A stretch of 64,000 nucleotides of DNA from Pedobacter sp. Hv1 (GCF_001412215.1 NZ_LLWP01000009.1:124001-188000); one strand, 5' to 3'. Numbered from the stretch's first letter, positions 17,082 through 26,884 are shown. A program made the numbers and translations. Notes: generated by a model from the sequence alone, not told the origin.

Positions 17082-19517
17082 TTAACTTTTCTTTTTCTTG
17101 GTCAGGTTGAGGTAATCTATGTAGTATAACATCTTAATAGACACACTGTTGTTTTGTGGGCCAGATAAAACCTTTTCGAAATTTCTACCATATTGCTGTG
17201 GATAAAATTGCTCAGCGGTTTCAGCCGCGTCTTTATAAGTTACACTTAACTCACTTCCAGGTGCAAACTGCCAAGTATAAACAAGATCTATATTAAACAC
17301 ATTGTAGTTCCTATCCTTAATTTGTAAATCTGGACCAGTATAAGGGTCTAAACGACCAGCACTATTTAAGGTGTAAAATTCTTTGTTTCTTCTGTCAGAC
17401 CAATAGTGCCTAACCCTAAAATTAATACCCATTCTATTGCTAAAGCTATATTTGGCGTCCATTGAGTTTTCTACCGTATTTCTATCATAGCGAGAAAAGA
17501 TAGGTGTATTTGCTTGTTTACCTGCCCAATTTACATAGTTGTAGCTCGGGGCATAATTAAGGTCTAAGCCAAGGGCAAACTTATCGCTTAACCTCAGGTT
17601 TTGGAAGAAATAGAAATTATAGCCAACACCATCAAACAATGTTCTTTTGATCCGTACTACATTACCCCCAAAGTTATAGGCTTTTGCTCGGTTTGGGTTA
17701 ACATAAATAGCCATCCGATAACTCTCAGGGGCTTTATAAACCTGTCCATTCCTCGCCTCATAGAAATCGTTAGATTCTGCCAGCCAGTTGCCATTCAACT
17801 CTACCGACCAGAAATTTTTAAATTGAGTAAAAATTCCAGGGAAAATGCCAAAGCTTTGATAGTCTCCAGGCTTGTATCTTCTAGAATATTCAACTTCGGT
17901 CCATGCTTCGATCTTATTGTACCATTTGCCCGGTTTATAGATATTGTAGCTGAAGTTTACAGACTGGTCGAAGAAATTGTTGTTGGTGTAAAAACCCATG
18001 TCTGAAGGGTCAAATCTGGTATCTGAAAATACCTGCCCGTAATTAAAGGTAAAATTTCCGCTTTTTTTACCGATTTCCATATCGTAGCTATAGCCGGTAC
18101 GGTTGTTTTTATCGGGATCGGCTGTAACATAACTTAATTTACCAGCTCCTTTTACAAAATACTTATTGTGCTTATCGTTAATGTTGAACAAGGCTGCACT
18201 TACATTGGCATCGTAGGCACTACCCTGTCTTAACACATTGGTGTTGATTACACTTACCGAACTATTGTTCTTTAAAGATTGGTCTAATACAAAGATGTTG
18301 TAATTGGTTAAAGGTTGGCTTTCAAATGTTCTTCTGTTGCCCTGTGCATCTTCTACCTCTGTATACATTTTATTGGTAACGGCATTGAAAATACCCAGCC
18401 CAAGACCGCCCGAGGTTCTTCCAGAGATCTTTGTGGCATTGAGTACTTTTCCCTCTCTTGGATCTTTAATGATCTTATCATTCGCTCTGAGGCCACTATC
18501 ATCAAAATATGAAGGAATAGAGCCAATTCTTTTAGAGTAAAACAAATCTCCTTTATTAAATAACTCGGTTCCCTCGGTAAAAAACTGACGATTTTCATCA
18601 AATTTAACCTCAAACGGAGTGAGATTCAGCACACGATTATCACTTTGTACCTGGCCAAAATCTGGGATCAGGGTCATATCTAGGGTAAAACTTTGGTTAA
18701 TGCCATATTTTACATCCATACCCCCGTTTATAGAGACTTGCGTGTTTTTTACGCCTGGGGTATTGTATGGATAATTACTAATTAAAGTAGAAACATAAGG
18801 AGAAAAAGATAAACGCAAGGGCGCTTTAATGCCTTGTAATCCTTCTAAAATACCCTCTTGATTGATAAAGCCATTTACTTTCGGATCTACAAAATTCCAG
18901 AACGTTTGACGGTTTTTGCCAGTACGCTTGCGGGTAATGTTCATACCCCAGTTTTGAATATCCTTGCTAGAGAAACGTAAGGCCGAATAAGGGATTTTAA
19001 ACTCAGCTGTCCAACCTTTGCTGTCAATTTTTACATTACTTTCCCACACCGCATTCCAATTAGAATCCTCGTCGCCTATCAAAGAGTATTTAGCATCAAA
19101 TTGAACACCAGCAGCAGTTACATAAAACCCATTTCCGTTTACACCATCTAAAAAAGTATCGAAAACTATTCCAATAAAATCTGCATTGCCAATGTTATCT
19201 CTAGAAACCAGCTCATGTACCACACTGTCGGGGTTATCGTACATACGTGCAGCTACGTAAATGGCATGATCATCATATAAGATCCTGATTTCTGTTCTGC
19301 CTTCTTTTGGTTCAACACGTCCGGGAACAGGTCTGTTTTCTATAAAATCTGTAGCTATTGGTGCTTTTTCCCAAGCGGCATCGTCTAAAATACCATCGAT
19401 TTTTGGAGTAATGGTAGTTCTTTGGGCTTGTAGCTTCTTTTTAACAGGCGTTGAAGTTTGTGCAAAGCTATAGCCAATTGATACAGATAGGACAAAAAGG
19501 GTAAAAAATAGTCTCAT
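17082..19517 (-). CDS. DUF5916 / CBM9-like outer-membrane protein
   Basis: I start it at ATG 19515-19517 (811 residues), where the signal peptide (FTLFVLSVSIGYSFAQ) begins; an upstream in-frame ATG adds 16 residues that do not fit a signal. Residues about 25-220 form a carbohydrate-binding family 9-like domain (PKIDGILDDAAWEKAP, RILYDDHAIYVAARMYD, WTAEFKIPYSALRF). The rest is a long beta-rich DUF5916 region with barrel-like strands. Such proteins are common in Bacteroidota and often sit beside peptidases or polysaccharide genes; the ligand is unknown. Confidence 0.87.
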   Translation of the reverse strand: MRLFFTLFVLSVSIGYSFAQTSTPVKKKLQAQRTTITPKIDGILDDAAWEKAPIATDFIENRPVPGRVEPKEGRTEIRILYDDHAIYVAARMYDNPDSVVHELVSRDNIGNADFIGIVFDTFLDGVNGNGFYVTAAGVQFDAKYSLIGDEDSNWNAVWESNVKIDSKGWTAEFKIPYSALRFSSKDIQNWGMNITRKRTGKNRQTFWNFVDPKVNGFINQEGILEGLQGIKAPLRLSFSPYVSTLISNYPYNTPGVKNTQVSINGGMDVKYGINQSFTLDMTLIPDFGQVQSDNRVLNLTPFEVKFDENRQFFTEGTELFNKGDLFYSKRIGSIPSYFDDSGLRANDKIIKDPREGKVLNATKISGRTSGGLGLGIFNAVTNKMYTEVEDAQGNRRTFESQPLTNYNIFVLDQSLKNNSSVSVINTNVLRQGSAYDANVSAALFNINDKHNKYFVKGAGKLSYVTADPDKNNRTGYSYDMEIGKKSGNFTFNYGQVFSDTRFDPSDMGFYTNNNFFDQSVNFSYNIYKPGKWYNKIEAWTEVEYSRRYKPGDYQSFGIFPGIFTQFKNFWSVELNGNWLAESNDFYEARNGQVYKAPESYRMAIYVNPNRAKAYNFGGNVVRIKRTLFDGVGYNFYFFQNLRLSDKFALGLDLNYAPSYNYVNWAGKQANTPIFSRYDRNTVENSMDAKYSFSNRMGINFRVRHYWSDRRNKEFYTLNSAGRLDPYTGPDLQIKDRNYNVFNIDLVYTWQFAPGSELSVTYKDAAETAEQFYPQQYGRNFEKVLSGPQNNSVSIKMLYYIDYLNLTKKKKS

Positions 19518-19691
19518 TAAGTTTAGTTTGTATATAGGACAAGAGGGATGGTTAGAATGTTGCACGTAAAGAAATATATTTAAAGATAGGGTTCTTAATG
19601 GATAGTATTTTTCTCTATATCAATATAGGAAGGCATGGTTTGGTAGCTCGTTACTTTTTTTTGCCAAAATTAGACATAGGTGTAGCTTAAA

Positions 19692-19729
19692 GCTCATTTC
19701 TAGAATTTAGATAAAGACCAGAAATGAGC
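19692..19729 (-). terminator. Hairpin after the M56 gene
   Basis: GCTCATTTCT at 19692-19701 pairs perfectly with AGAAATGAGC at 19720-19729 over an 18-nt loop, 37 bp beyond the stop of the minus-strand M56 gene. The following T content is modest, so termination efficiency is uncertain. Confidence 0.55.
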
Positions 19730-19765
19730 CTTTTAATTGTTTTGAGGAAATCTTTTTACGGGTTG

Positions 19766-21871
19766 TTAATCAATAGATAAGACTCTCATCGTAACATATT
19801 TTTCAATGCTAGTATAGTCGTGCCCCTTTTTTCTCATTGAGGAGATAAAACTTACAGATGTACCTGTCGCTTTAGCAGAAATGACATCGCTTAACGTGAG
19901 GTTTTTAAAACCTAGCTTTTTGTAATCAGTATATTCATTAGCTGTAAGGCCAATAGATTTTAGGCTAATTGCTTCTTCTGCTTCTAATTTGACACCTATA
20001 TTCTCAAATTCTTTGAAAAAATCTGCTGTAATGCCCATTGTTTTCAATGGAATCAATTCTTCATCCGAAACTTTAATCCCATTGTCGGTAAAACTTTTTG
20101 CAAAAGCTGGTGTAATGTTCAATACCTTTTTAGTAATTAAGTTATCAAGGGTATGATCCTCATCAGAATCATGATTTGAGTTTTTATCTCCCTTAGGGCC
20201 TTTGCTTCCTTTTTGACCCTTTTCATTGGCCAATGCCAACATTTGATTGTCGGTTGAGCTGCTTGCTGAAACACCACTACTCGCTTTGGCATTTTTTATA
20301 AAATCGCCATCAATGCCTTGCGACTTTAAGGTAATGAGGTTGCCTGCATTCACATTTTTATAACCAGAATTTTTGATATCCTTTACATAAGCACCATCTA
20401 TGTCTAAGGCCTTTAGCGGAATTAAATCTTGTAGGCTGGTGTTCGTTAATCCAGCATTTTTGAGTGAACGGATATATTCGACATCAATTTTCAGAGCGGC
20501 CAAAGGGATCAGATCGTCTTTAGTGAAACGGGTATATCCTTCTGCTTTTAACGAGTTCACAAAGTTTTTGGTAAGATTGACCATGCAAAATACCAAGGCA
20601 TCTTTATCTTTGGCCTCCACACCTTCTTTGGCTAAGAAACTTAAAAATGTAGCATCGGCATTAAACTTATAGGTACCCATACCAGTTTTCCCATCAAATT
20701 TACCAGCGAATGCAATAGTGCCCGGATCTCTGGTTAAGGTAAAATTACCTTCTTTATTTTGAGGTAGGTTTTTAAATTCAGACAAAGAGAAAGTGTGAGA
20801 CGAATTTGACTTGCCATCTTCGTCTGATTCGAAACGAATGGTAATCTGGTCATTTCTAATGGTTGCAAACCAAGTACCTTCGGTATCTATTGGCTGAAAT
20901 TTATCAGCGGTATTATTTTTTACATTTGCGCTGCCATAAGCCATTGGCTCATTTAAAAGGGCAACAAATAACAATAGCAATGGAAAAATGAATAAGTATT
21001 TCCATGTAGAGTTTACATTTGATTTTTTTGCGTTCATCATAACTAATCTTTTTTTAAGGATGGATTGATTGTAGTTTGTGGTAAGGCTGATAGGGAAACG
21101 TGGAACAGAAACCTTTACCAGGCTCATTTGGTAACTGGCACGTTCTATGTTAGAATGAGCTAGTAGTTCGTTGTCGGTTAAAAATTCGAGGTTATCTTCA
21201 ACAGCTTTGCGGTATAACCAGGCAAAGGGATTAAACCATTGAAATATAAGGGCAAGCTCTGCAAATAAAATGTCGTAGCTATGACCCTGTTGGATATGTA
21301 TTTTCTCGTGTAAGAGAATTTGACTATAGGTATCCCAATCGTATTTCTCCGGATTAATAAAAATATTGTTTCCAAAAGAACAAGGTGCCTCATTTCCTGA
21401 AAGCTCAATAATTCTAAAACGACCATCTTTAATGAATGGACTTGAATAAGCCTTGTAAAGTAAGCTGCCTAGTTGTACAATAAAATTTACCGCAAAAATA
21501 ACTACCCCTAACCAATAGGCCCAGATCATGATCTCATAAAATGAAAGGTCCTTAAAAAAAGAAGATGGTTTTTCTGCTACTGTATCTACAGTTTCGCTCT
21601 TTTTTAAAATAGGCTGGCTTACGGTATTGTTTTCTGGCGCTGCTATTGAATTTGATGGAGCTAGGGGGATGAAACGCTCTATTTGGGTATTCGCTTTTCT
21701 GAAAGACCATTCTTGTGGAATTGGTATAAAAGGAATGCTGAACGACAAGGCTAAACAGCCAATTAGGATAAAACGGTTTAATGGAAAAAACGTTTCTTGT
21801 TGAAGCAATACTTTATAAAAAATAAAGCAGGCTGTCAAAATGAGGGCTACACTTAACAAATAAAATATCAT
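19766..21871 (-). CDS. M56/BlaR1-type membrane sensor peptidase with repeat-built C-terminus
   Basis: The 701-residue protein has transmembrane segments near residues 3-19, 34-52, 115-137 and 292-306, and the M56 zinc motif HEKIH at 188-192 with NLEFLTDNELL downstream. In BlaR1 the peptidase inactivates a BlaI repressor after ligand sensing, and BlaI is encoded 4 bp overlapping upstream. The periplasmic part (310-701) is not a penicillin-binding domain. It holds a lipocalin-like beta segment and about eight copies of a 28-29-residue repeat (pattern LIPLKxxGIDxxFIKxxKxxG), interrupted by a collagen-like GQKGSKGPKGDK stretch at 552-563. The signal is unknown. Confidence 0.9.
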   Translation of the reverse strand: MIFYLLSVALILTACFIFYKVLLQQETFFPLNRFILIGCLALSFSIPFIPIPQEWSFRKANTQIERFIPLAPSNSIAAPENNTVSQPILKKSETVDTVAEKPSSFFKDLSFYEIMIWAYWLGVVIFAVNFIVQLGSLLYKAYSSPFIKDGRFRIIELSGNEAPCSFGNNIFINPEKYDWDTYSQILLHEKIHIQQGHSYDILFAELALIFQWFNPFAWLYRKAVEDNLEFLTDNELLAHSNIERASYQMSLVKVSVPRFPISLTTNYNQSILKKRLVMMNAKKSNVNSTWKYLFIFPLLLLFVALLNEPMAYGSANVKNNTADKFQPIDTEGTWFATIRNDQITIRFESDEDGKSNSSHTFSLSEFKNLPQNKEGNFTLTRDPGTIAFAGKFDGKTGMGTYKFNADATFLSFLAKEGVEAKDKDALVFCMVNLTKNFVNSLKAEGYTRFTKDDLIPLAALKIDVEYIRSLKNAGLTNTSLQDLIPLKALDIDGAYVKDIKNSGYKNVNAGNLITLKSQGIDGDFIKNAKASSGVSASSSTDNQMLALANEKGQKGSKGPKGDKNSNHDSDEDHTLDNLITKKVLNITPAFAKSFTDNGIKVSDEELIPLKTMGITADFFKEFENIGVKLEAEEAISLKSIGLTANEYTDYKKLGFKNLTLSDVISAKATGTSVSFISSMRKKGHDYTSIEKYVTMRVLSID

Positions 21872-22233
21872 AACTTTTTATCTTTAATAAGGTCTAGTAT
21901 TTCTTTTAACTGATCTTCAGAAAAATTTTGCTCTTTGGCAAAAAAGGCCAACATTCGTGGATATGAATTTCCAAAATATTGATTCACCACATCTTTTAAG
22001 GCATGCTTTTGATACTCTTCTTTACCTACCAATGGGAAATAGCAGAACATATTTCCAACCGTATCATGACCTAAAAATCCTTTTTCTTCTAAAATTTTAA
22101 CTACGGTAGCTACACTGTTGTAATGTGGTTTAGGATCTGGAAGTAATGGGATAATATCTCTGATAAATCCTTTTTCTACTTCCCAAAATGCCTGCATAAT
22201 TTGTTCTTCTCTTTTTGCTAGTTTAATCATCAT
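21868..22233 (-). CDS. BlaI/MecI/CopY-family repressor
   Basis: The 121-residue winged-helix protein (MIKLAKREEQIMQAFWEVEKG, HYNSVATVVKILEEKGFLGHD) is a typical BlaI-type repressor that dimerises through its C-terminal helices. Two adjacent ATG codons (22231-22233 and 22228-22230) are both usable. Its stop overlaps the M56 start by 4 bp. Inferred action: it represses its own operon through the dyad at 22247-22262 until the M56 partner cleaves it. Confidence 0.93.
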   Translation of the reverse strand: MMIKLAKREEQIMQAFWEVEKGFIRDIIPLLPDPKPHYNSVATVVKILEEKGFLGHDTVGNMFCYFPLVGKEEYQKHALKDVVNQYFGNSYPRMLAFFAKEQNFSEDQLKEILDLIKDKKL

Positions 22234-22246
22234 CTTTAAATTATAA

Positions 22247-22262
22247 GACTAAGGTAGTACTA
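22247..22262 (-). promoter_or_regulatory. Candidate BlaI operator
   Basis: GACTAAGGTAGTACTA contains ACTA-3-TAGT and the perfect palindrome TAGTACTA, 14 bp upstream of the blaI-type start. Autoregulation through a TAC/GTA-rich dyad is usual for this family, so this is the best operator candidate here. Confidence 0.55.
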
Positions 22263-22393
22263 ATTTTTTAGGAACGAAACTAATTAACTCGGAGATGTGT
22301 AACTTTTTTGATGCTTTTTGAATGAAGACAAGGGATAATGCATAAAAAGCCAACCTAATATGAGGTAGAAATGGCTTTTAGAGCAAAATTTAA

Positions 22394-22401
22394 TACCTTT
22401 G
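22394..22401 (+). promoter_or_regulatory. ffh -7 box
   Basis: TACCTTTG matches TAnnTTTG exactly, leaving a short leader of about 18 nt before the ATG at 22424. Confidence 0.6.
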
Positions 22402-22423
22402 TATTTCAGAAAATTAAACGAAT

Positions 22424-23764
22424 ATGTTTGAGAATTTACAGGACAAGCTAGACAGGGCATTTAAAGTTTTAAAAGGACAGGGAAGTATTACCGAAATCAA
22501 CGTGGCAGAGACCATGAAAGAGATTAGGAAAGCTTTATTAGATGCCGACGTAAATTATAAAACAGCCAAATCTTTTACAGACGAAGTTAAAGAAAAGGCT
22601 TTAGGCTTAAACGTATTAACTGCGGTATCTCCGGGTCAGTTGCTAACTAAAGTAATGAACGATGAGCTGACTACCTTAATGGGTGGTGAGGTAACAGATA
22701 TCGATCTCAAAAATAATCCAACAATTATATTGATAGCTGGTTTAAATGGTGCGGGTAAAACCACATTTACAGGTAAACTGGCTTTACATTTAAAAAGTAA
22801 AGGCAAAAAACCTTTAATGGTGGCTGGCGACGTTTATCGTCCTGCTGCGGTAGATCAATTACAGATTCTAGGCGAGCAGGTTGGTGTTCCGGTATATGCC
22901 AACAAAGAATCGAAAGATCCAATAGCAATTGCTTTAGAAGGTATTGCAGAAGCTAAAAAGAATAACAACAATGTAATCATCATCGATACGGCAGGTCGTT
23001 TATCAATAGATGAAAGCCTAATGAATGAGATTTCTGAAGTGAAGGCACAAACTAAACCTCACGAGATTTTATTTGTTGTTGATGCCATGACTGGTCAGGA
23101 TGCGGTAAACACAGCCAAAGTGTTTAACGATCGATTAGATTTTACAGGTGTTGTTTTAACCAAATTAGATGGCGATACCCGTGGTGGTGCAGCTTTATCT
23201 ATTAAATCTGTTGTAAACAAACCAATTAAATTTATTGGTACTGGCGAAAAAATGGAAGCCTTGGATGTATTCTATCCAGACAGGATGGCTTCTCGTATTT
23301 TAGGCATGGGTGATGTGGTTTCTTTAGTAGAAAGAGCACAACAACAGTTTGATGAGAAAGAAGCCGCAGAACTACAGAAAAAAATCCGCAAGAATAAATT
23401 CGACTTCAACGATTTCTATAACCAGATTCAACAGATCAAGAAAATGGGTAACATGAAAGATTTGATGGGCATGATACCAGGTGTGGGCAAGATGATGAAA
23501 AATGTGGATATTGAAGATGATGCCTTTAAAAATGTAGAAGCCATTATCCAATCGATGACCCCTTTTGAAAAAGAAAATCCAGATAGCATTCAACAAAGCC
23601 GTCGTTTACGTATTGCAAAAGGTTCGGGTAACAAGGTTGAAGAAGTAACCAAGCTGATCAAACAATTTGAAGACATGCGTAAAGTAATGAAGCAGTTCTC
23701 AAACCCGGCAGCAGCAGCAAAAATGATGAGAAATATGCCTAAAATGCCACAAGGCAAAATGTAG
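22424..23764 (+). CDS. ffh: Signal recognition particle protein Ffh
   Basis: SRP GTPase that targets nascent membrane proteins with 4.5S RNA and FtsY. The 446 residues show the N domain, the G domain (P-loop GLNGAGKTT at 106-114, GDVYRPAAVDQL, IIDTAGR, TKLDGDTRGGA) and a methionine-rich M domain with the RNA-binding RLRIAKGSG. Length and order are normal. It is monocistronic. A hairpin (AAAAGCCA at 22345-22352, TGGCTTTT at 22372-22379) lies upstream of the promoter. Confidence 0.98.
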   Translation: MFENLQDKLDRAFKVLKGQGSITEINVAETMKEIRKALLDADVNYKTAKSFTDEVKEKALGLNVLTAVSPGQLLTKVMNDELTTLMGGEVTDIDLKNNPTIILIAGLNGAGKTTFTGKLALHLKSKGKKPLMVAGDVYRPAAVDQLQILGEQVGVPVYANKESKDPIAIALEGIAEAKKNNNNVIIIDTAGRLSIDESLMNEISEVKAQTKPHEILFVVDAMTGQDAVNTAKVFNDRLDFTGVVLTKLDGDTRGGAALSIKSVVNKPIKFIGTGEKMEALDVFYPDRMASRILGMGDVVSLVERAQQQFDEKEAAELQKKIRKNKFDFNDFYNQIQQIKKMGNMKDLMGMIPGVGKMMKNVDIEDDAFKNVEAIIQSMTPFEKENPDSIQQSRRLRIAKGSGNKVEEVTKLIKQFEDMRKVMKQFSNPAAAAKMMRNMPKMPQGKM

Positions 23765-23879
23765 GCTAATTTAGTAATTGCTCGTTTATACCTATTGTTC
23801 AAGAAGATAAGTTTAAAATAAATAGTAGTAATATTCTTTTCATTTTGTTTCTTTAACTATTCAGCTAAGGAATTGAATT

Positions 23880-24764
23880 ATGAATATATCTATGAAAGGA
23901 TTTTTATTGGTCTTTTTATATTGTCCATTATTTATTTTTGGACAAGAGAAAAGATCAATTAAAGTTACAGACGCTAGCACAAAGGCGGTCATTCTAAATG
24001 CCAATTTATCTATTAATAAGGCAGATTATTATCCATCAGACGAAAATGGCAACATTCAATTTGACATTACAAAAGTAAAAAAGGGAGACTCCTTATCAGT
24101 CTCTTGCATGGGTTATTTAACCGTTAAATTTGTAGTCGAAAACACGAGTTTGCTTCCTCAAGAAGTTAGCCTAAATCCAATAGTTTACGAACTCAATGAA
24201 GTGAATGTAACCAATAAAAATGTGAAGCAAAAAGAGCTGACCTTGGGTACAAAGGCATTTTCAATCTCTCAAGAATTTACACATGCCAGCACAAAATATG
24301 GGTTATATATTAACAACAACGAGAAATTAATAGGGATCATCAAGGAAATTCGCATCCACATGAGAAATGGGGCTAAAAGTATTGATATGCCATTTAAAAT
24401 TAGATTATTTGCTAGAAAACCAAATTCAAAATACCCTGGCGATGAATTAATGGACGAAATAATTGCGGCGAACCTTAAGGGTAAATCGTGGTTTTCAATA
24501 GATATTTCTCATTTAAATATTAGACTTCCAGAGGATGGTTTTTTCATTGTTTTTCAAACCATGCCCAGCGAATATTATTCAAAAGTGCCTAAGAAAGCTC
24601 ATGGCTGGACAATTGCACGTGTGCCTGGGTTGGCATTTACTTCCTTCCCTAAAAGTGTGAATAAGGATAATTATTCTGTTATTGGTATAGGCGAAAATAA
24701 TTGGATGAGCAAGAAAAATTTAGAATACCAAATGCAAGCTACCGTTTTAGTGAACAATAAGTAA
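23880..24764 (+). CDS. Exported carboxypeptidase-regulatory-domain protein
   Basis: The 294-residue protein has a signal peptide (start at 23880 or, equally plausible, ATG 23892 just before KGFLLVFLYCPLFIFGQ). A CarboxypepD_reg-like domain follows (IKVTDASTKAVILNANLSIN, YPSDENGNIQFD, VSCMGYLTVKF). The C-terminal half (FKIRLFARKPNSKYPGDELM) resembles a beta-sandwich seen in other Bacteroidota envelope proteins. No function can be assigned. It converges on the bestrophin gene with a 19-bp gap. Confidence 0.82.
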   Translation: MNISMKGFLLVFLYCPLFIFGQEKRSIKVTDASTKAVILNANLSINKADYYPSDENGNIQFDITKVKKGDSLSVSCMGYLTVKFVVENTSLLPQEVSLNPIVYELNEVNVTNKNVKQKELTLGTKAFSISQEFTHASTKYGLYINNNEKLIGIIKEIRIHMRNGAKSIDMPFKIRLFARKPNSKYPGDELMDEIIAANLKGKSWFSIDISHLNIRLPEDGFFIVFQTMPSEYYSKVPKKAHGWTIARVPGLAFTSFPKSVNKDNYSVIGIGENNWMSKKNLEYQMQATVLVNNK

Positions 24765-24783
24765 CCCAAATTATTGGCACTTT

Positions 24784-25674
24784 TTACAAGATATACTCCT
24801 GGTTAATCGGTTTAATAGGTTCTGGAATATCTGTTTCGCCAATCATTTGTAGCAGATTTATTTCTATTGTTCTAGAGATATTATTTAAAGGCAAACTAGA
24901 AGAGTTGGTTTCAAAAGGGTTTACCAACCTCATTCCGTTAATTTGCGTAGATACAAATACAAAACCGATTAACCAGCCCATAAAGATGCTCCAGTAACCC
25001 ATATCCTGACTAATAACCAAGGTAAAAGTAACCACAAACAACCAAATAAAAACCTTGGTGAGGTAGCTATAGGTTGTTGGGAAAACTGTGTTCCTAATGC
25101 GTTCGCACATACCCATGCTATCTGTAAGTCTGGTCAGCATTTCATTCATTTCGATAAACTTAAAACCATCAATCTGATTAGCTTTAAGTAGCTTCTGAAG
25201 GTCTCTAGCTTGGATATTTAAAATGGCATTGTGCATGTTACTTTGTTGGTCTACTTCATTTTTATCAGCTTCTGTTAAGTATTTGATATAAATTCCATCA
25301 ACAGTATAGCGCAAGTTGGCCTTTAGGGCGTAAATGAAAGCAATATGACGGCGAACCATGATTTTAACCGTTTCTTCATCTCCTTCTACAAAATTGATCA
25401 AGTTTCTGGCAAAGCTTCTAGAATCGTTAACCAAAGCACCCCAAATTTTTCGGGCTTCCCACCACCTATCATAGGCTTGGTTATTGTTAAAGCCAATAAA
25501 AAAGGCAATAGCTGTACCCAATACTGTTGGTATGATAGGCGAAATCTGAAAGTGATGGGCAATAAGGTATTCTCTTACAAGGTAAACGGCTGTGCAAGAG
25601 ATGATCATAATGATATCTACTTTCCAGGTGTCGATTAGAACCCTACTCAATCTAATATTTTGTGTAATTAACAT
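24784..25674 (-). CDS. Bestrophin-family anion channel
   Basis: The 296-residue protein has the bestrophin (UPF0187/YneE) features: four hydrophobic helices and the conserved NNQAYDRWWEARKIWG and ARNLINF. Prokaryotic bestrophins form pentameric ion channels in the inner membrane; selectivity differs between members, so anion conduction is assumed, not shown. It lies 22 bp from the rRNA methyltransferase gene on the same strand, so they may be co-transcribed. Confidence 0.93.
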   Translation of the reverse strand: MLITQNIRLSRVLIDTWKVDIIMIISCTAVYLVREYLIAHHFQISPIIPTVLGTAIAFFIGFNNNQAYDRWWEARKIWGALVNDSRSFARNLINFVEGDEETVKIMVRRHIAFIYALKANLRYTVDGIYIKYLTEADKNEVDQQSNMHNAILNIQARDLQKLLKANQIDGFKFIEMNEMLTRLTDSMGMCERIRNTVFPTTYSYLTKVFIWLFVVTFTLVISQDMGYWSIFMGWLIGFVFVSTQINGMRLVNPFETNSSSLPLNNISRTIEINLLQMIGETDIPEPIKPINQEYIL

Positions 25675-25696
25675 ATGTATAGTCTATAATTTAATG

Positions 25697-26884
25697 TTAT
25701 AAAACTCGGATCAGCAAACCTTTTAAATACTCTCCTTCTGGGAAAGATAAACGCACAGGATGATCTTCTGGTTGTGAGAACTGTCTGATCACTTGTACTT
25801 CTTTGCCTGCATCTAGTGCAGCCCAAGCAATAATCTGCTTGAAAGTTTCAATATCTACTGCTCCAGAACAAGAAAATGTTGCCAATAAACCACCACTTTC
25901 TAACAACAACAAACCTAAACGGTTCAAGTCTTTGTAGGCACGGGCAGCCCTATCTAAAGCAGAGCGAGATGGCGCATATTTAGGTGGATCTAATACCACA
26001 ATGTCAAATTTCTTACCTTCTTCTTTAAAGGCTCTCAATTGTTTGTTTACATCAGATTGGATGGCCACATGGCTTTTGGTATTAAATTGATTAAGTTCGA
26101 TATTCTGTTTCAGCGTTTCAATGGCCAAGGCAGAGCTGTCTACACTGGTTACCTCTTTTGCACCTTGTTTAAAGGCATTGAGACTAAAACCACCGCTATA
26201 ACTGAAACAATCTAAAACTGTTTTACCTTTTGCATAAGTCGCTAAAATCTGACGATTATCACGTTGGTCGCAATAAAAACCAGATTTCTGTCCTTCGGCG
26301 ATATTGATATGGTAGGTTATTCCATTTTCTTTTACTGCAATAAAGGCAGCGGGAGCTTCACCCCATAATAAACCATTTTCAGCTGTAATGCCTTCATGGG
26401 TACGGGCAGTAGCATCGCTACGGTCGAAAATCCCTTTGGGTTGTAAAACTTGCACTAAAATGTCGATAATGATCGATTTTGCTTTTTCAATACCCGTGCT
26501 TAAAATTTGCACAGAAAGAAAATCAGCATATTGATCTACGATTAAGCCGGGTAAAAAATCAGCTTCACTAAAAATCAAACGATACGCATTGGTGTCTTTG
26601 TTTTTTAAGAGATGTGCTCTTGACTCGATTGCCTTCTTGATCTTTTGTTCGTACCATGCTGCATCTATTGTTTCATTCTCATCCCACTCTAACAAACGAA
26701 CGGCTACTCGAGATTGATCATTATAGTAGCCATAAGCCAAAAAATCATTATTCGCACTGCAAACTTTTACCACATCTCCATTTGTAGGAGTTCCTTTTAC
26801 TTTTTCTAATGCACCAGAAAATACCCAAGGATGACGTTGTAAAACTGCTTTTTCTTTTCCTTTCTTTAACTTAATCTCTACCAT
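25697..26884 (-). CDS. RlmI-like 23S rRNA methyltransferase
   Basis: The 395 residues contain an N-terminal PUA domain (VEIKLKKGKEKAVLQRHPWV), a middle beta domain, and a class I methyltransferase core (VLDCFSYSGGFSLNAF, VVLDPPKYAPSR) followed by ATFSCSGAVD with a conserved cysteine. This is the RlmI/RlmK layout for m5C in 23S rRNA. The exact position modified is inferred from the family. The start lies at the edge of the heptad-containing gap. Confidence 0.9.
   Translation of the reverse strand: MVEIKLKKGKEKAVLQRHPWVFSGALEKVKGTPTNGDVVKVCSANNDFLAYGYYNDQSRVAVRLLEWDENETIDAAWYEQKIKKAIESRAHLLKNKDTNAYRLIFSEADFLPGLIVDQYADFLSVQILSTGIEKAKSIIIDILVQVLQPKGIFDRSDATARTHEGITAENGLLWGEAPAAFIAVKENGITYHINIAEGQKSGFYCDQRDNRQILATYAKGKTVLDCFSYSGGFSLNAFKQGAKEVTSVDSSALAIETLKQNIELNQFNTKSHVAIQSDVNKQLRAFKEEGKKFDIVVLDPPKYAPSRSALDRAARAYKDLNRLGLLLLESGGLLATFSCSGAVDIETFKQIIAWAALDAGKEVQVIRQFSQPEDHPVRLSFPEGEYLKGLLIRVL

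Noticed and set aside
20180-20220. Collagen-like insert of the M56 sensor considered as phage tail-fibre remnant
   Set aside because: It is in frame within a longer protein with matching repeats on both sides and no phage genes are near.
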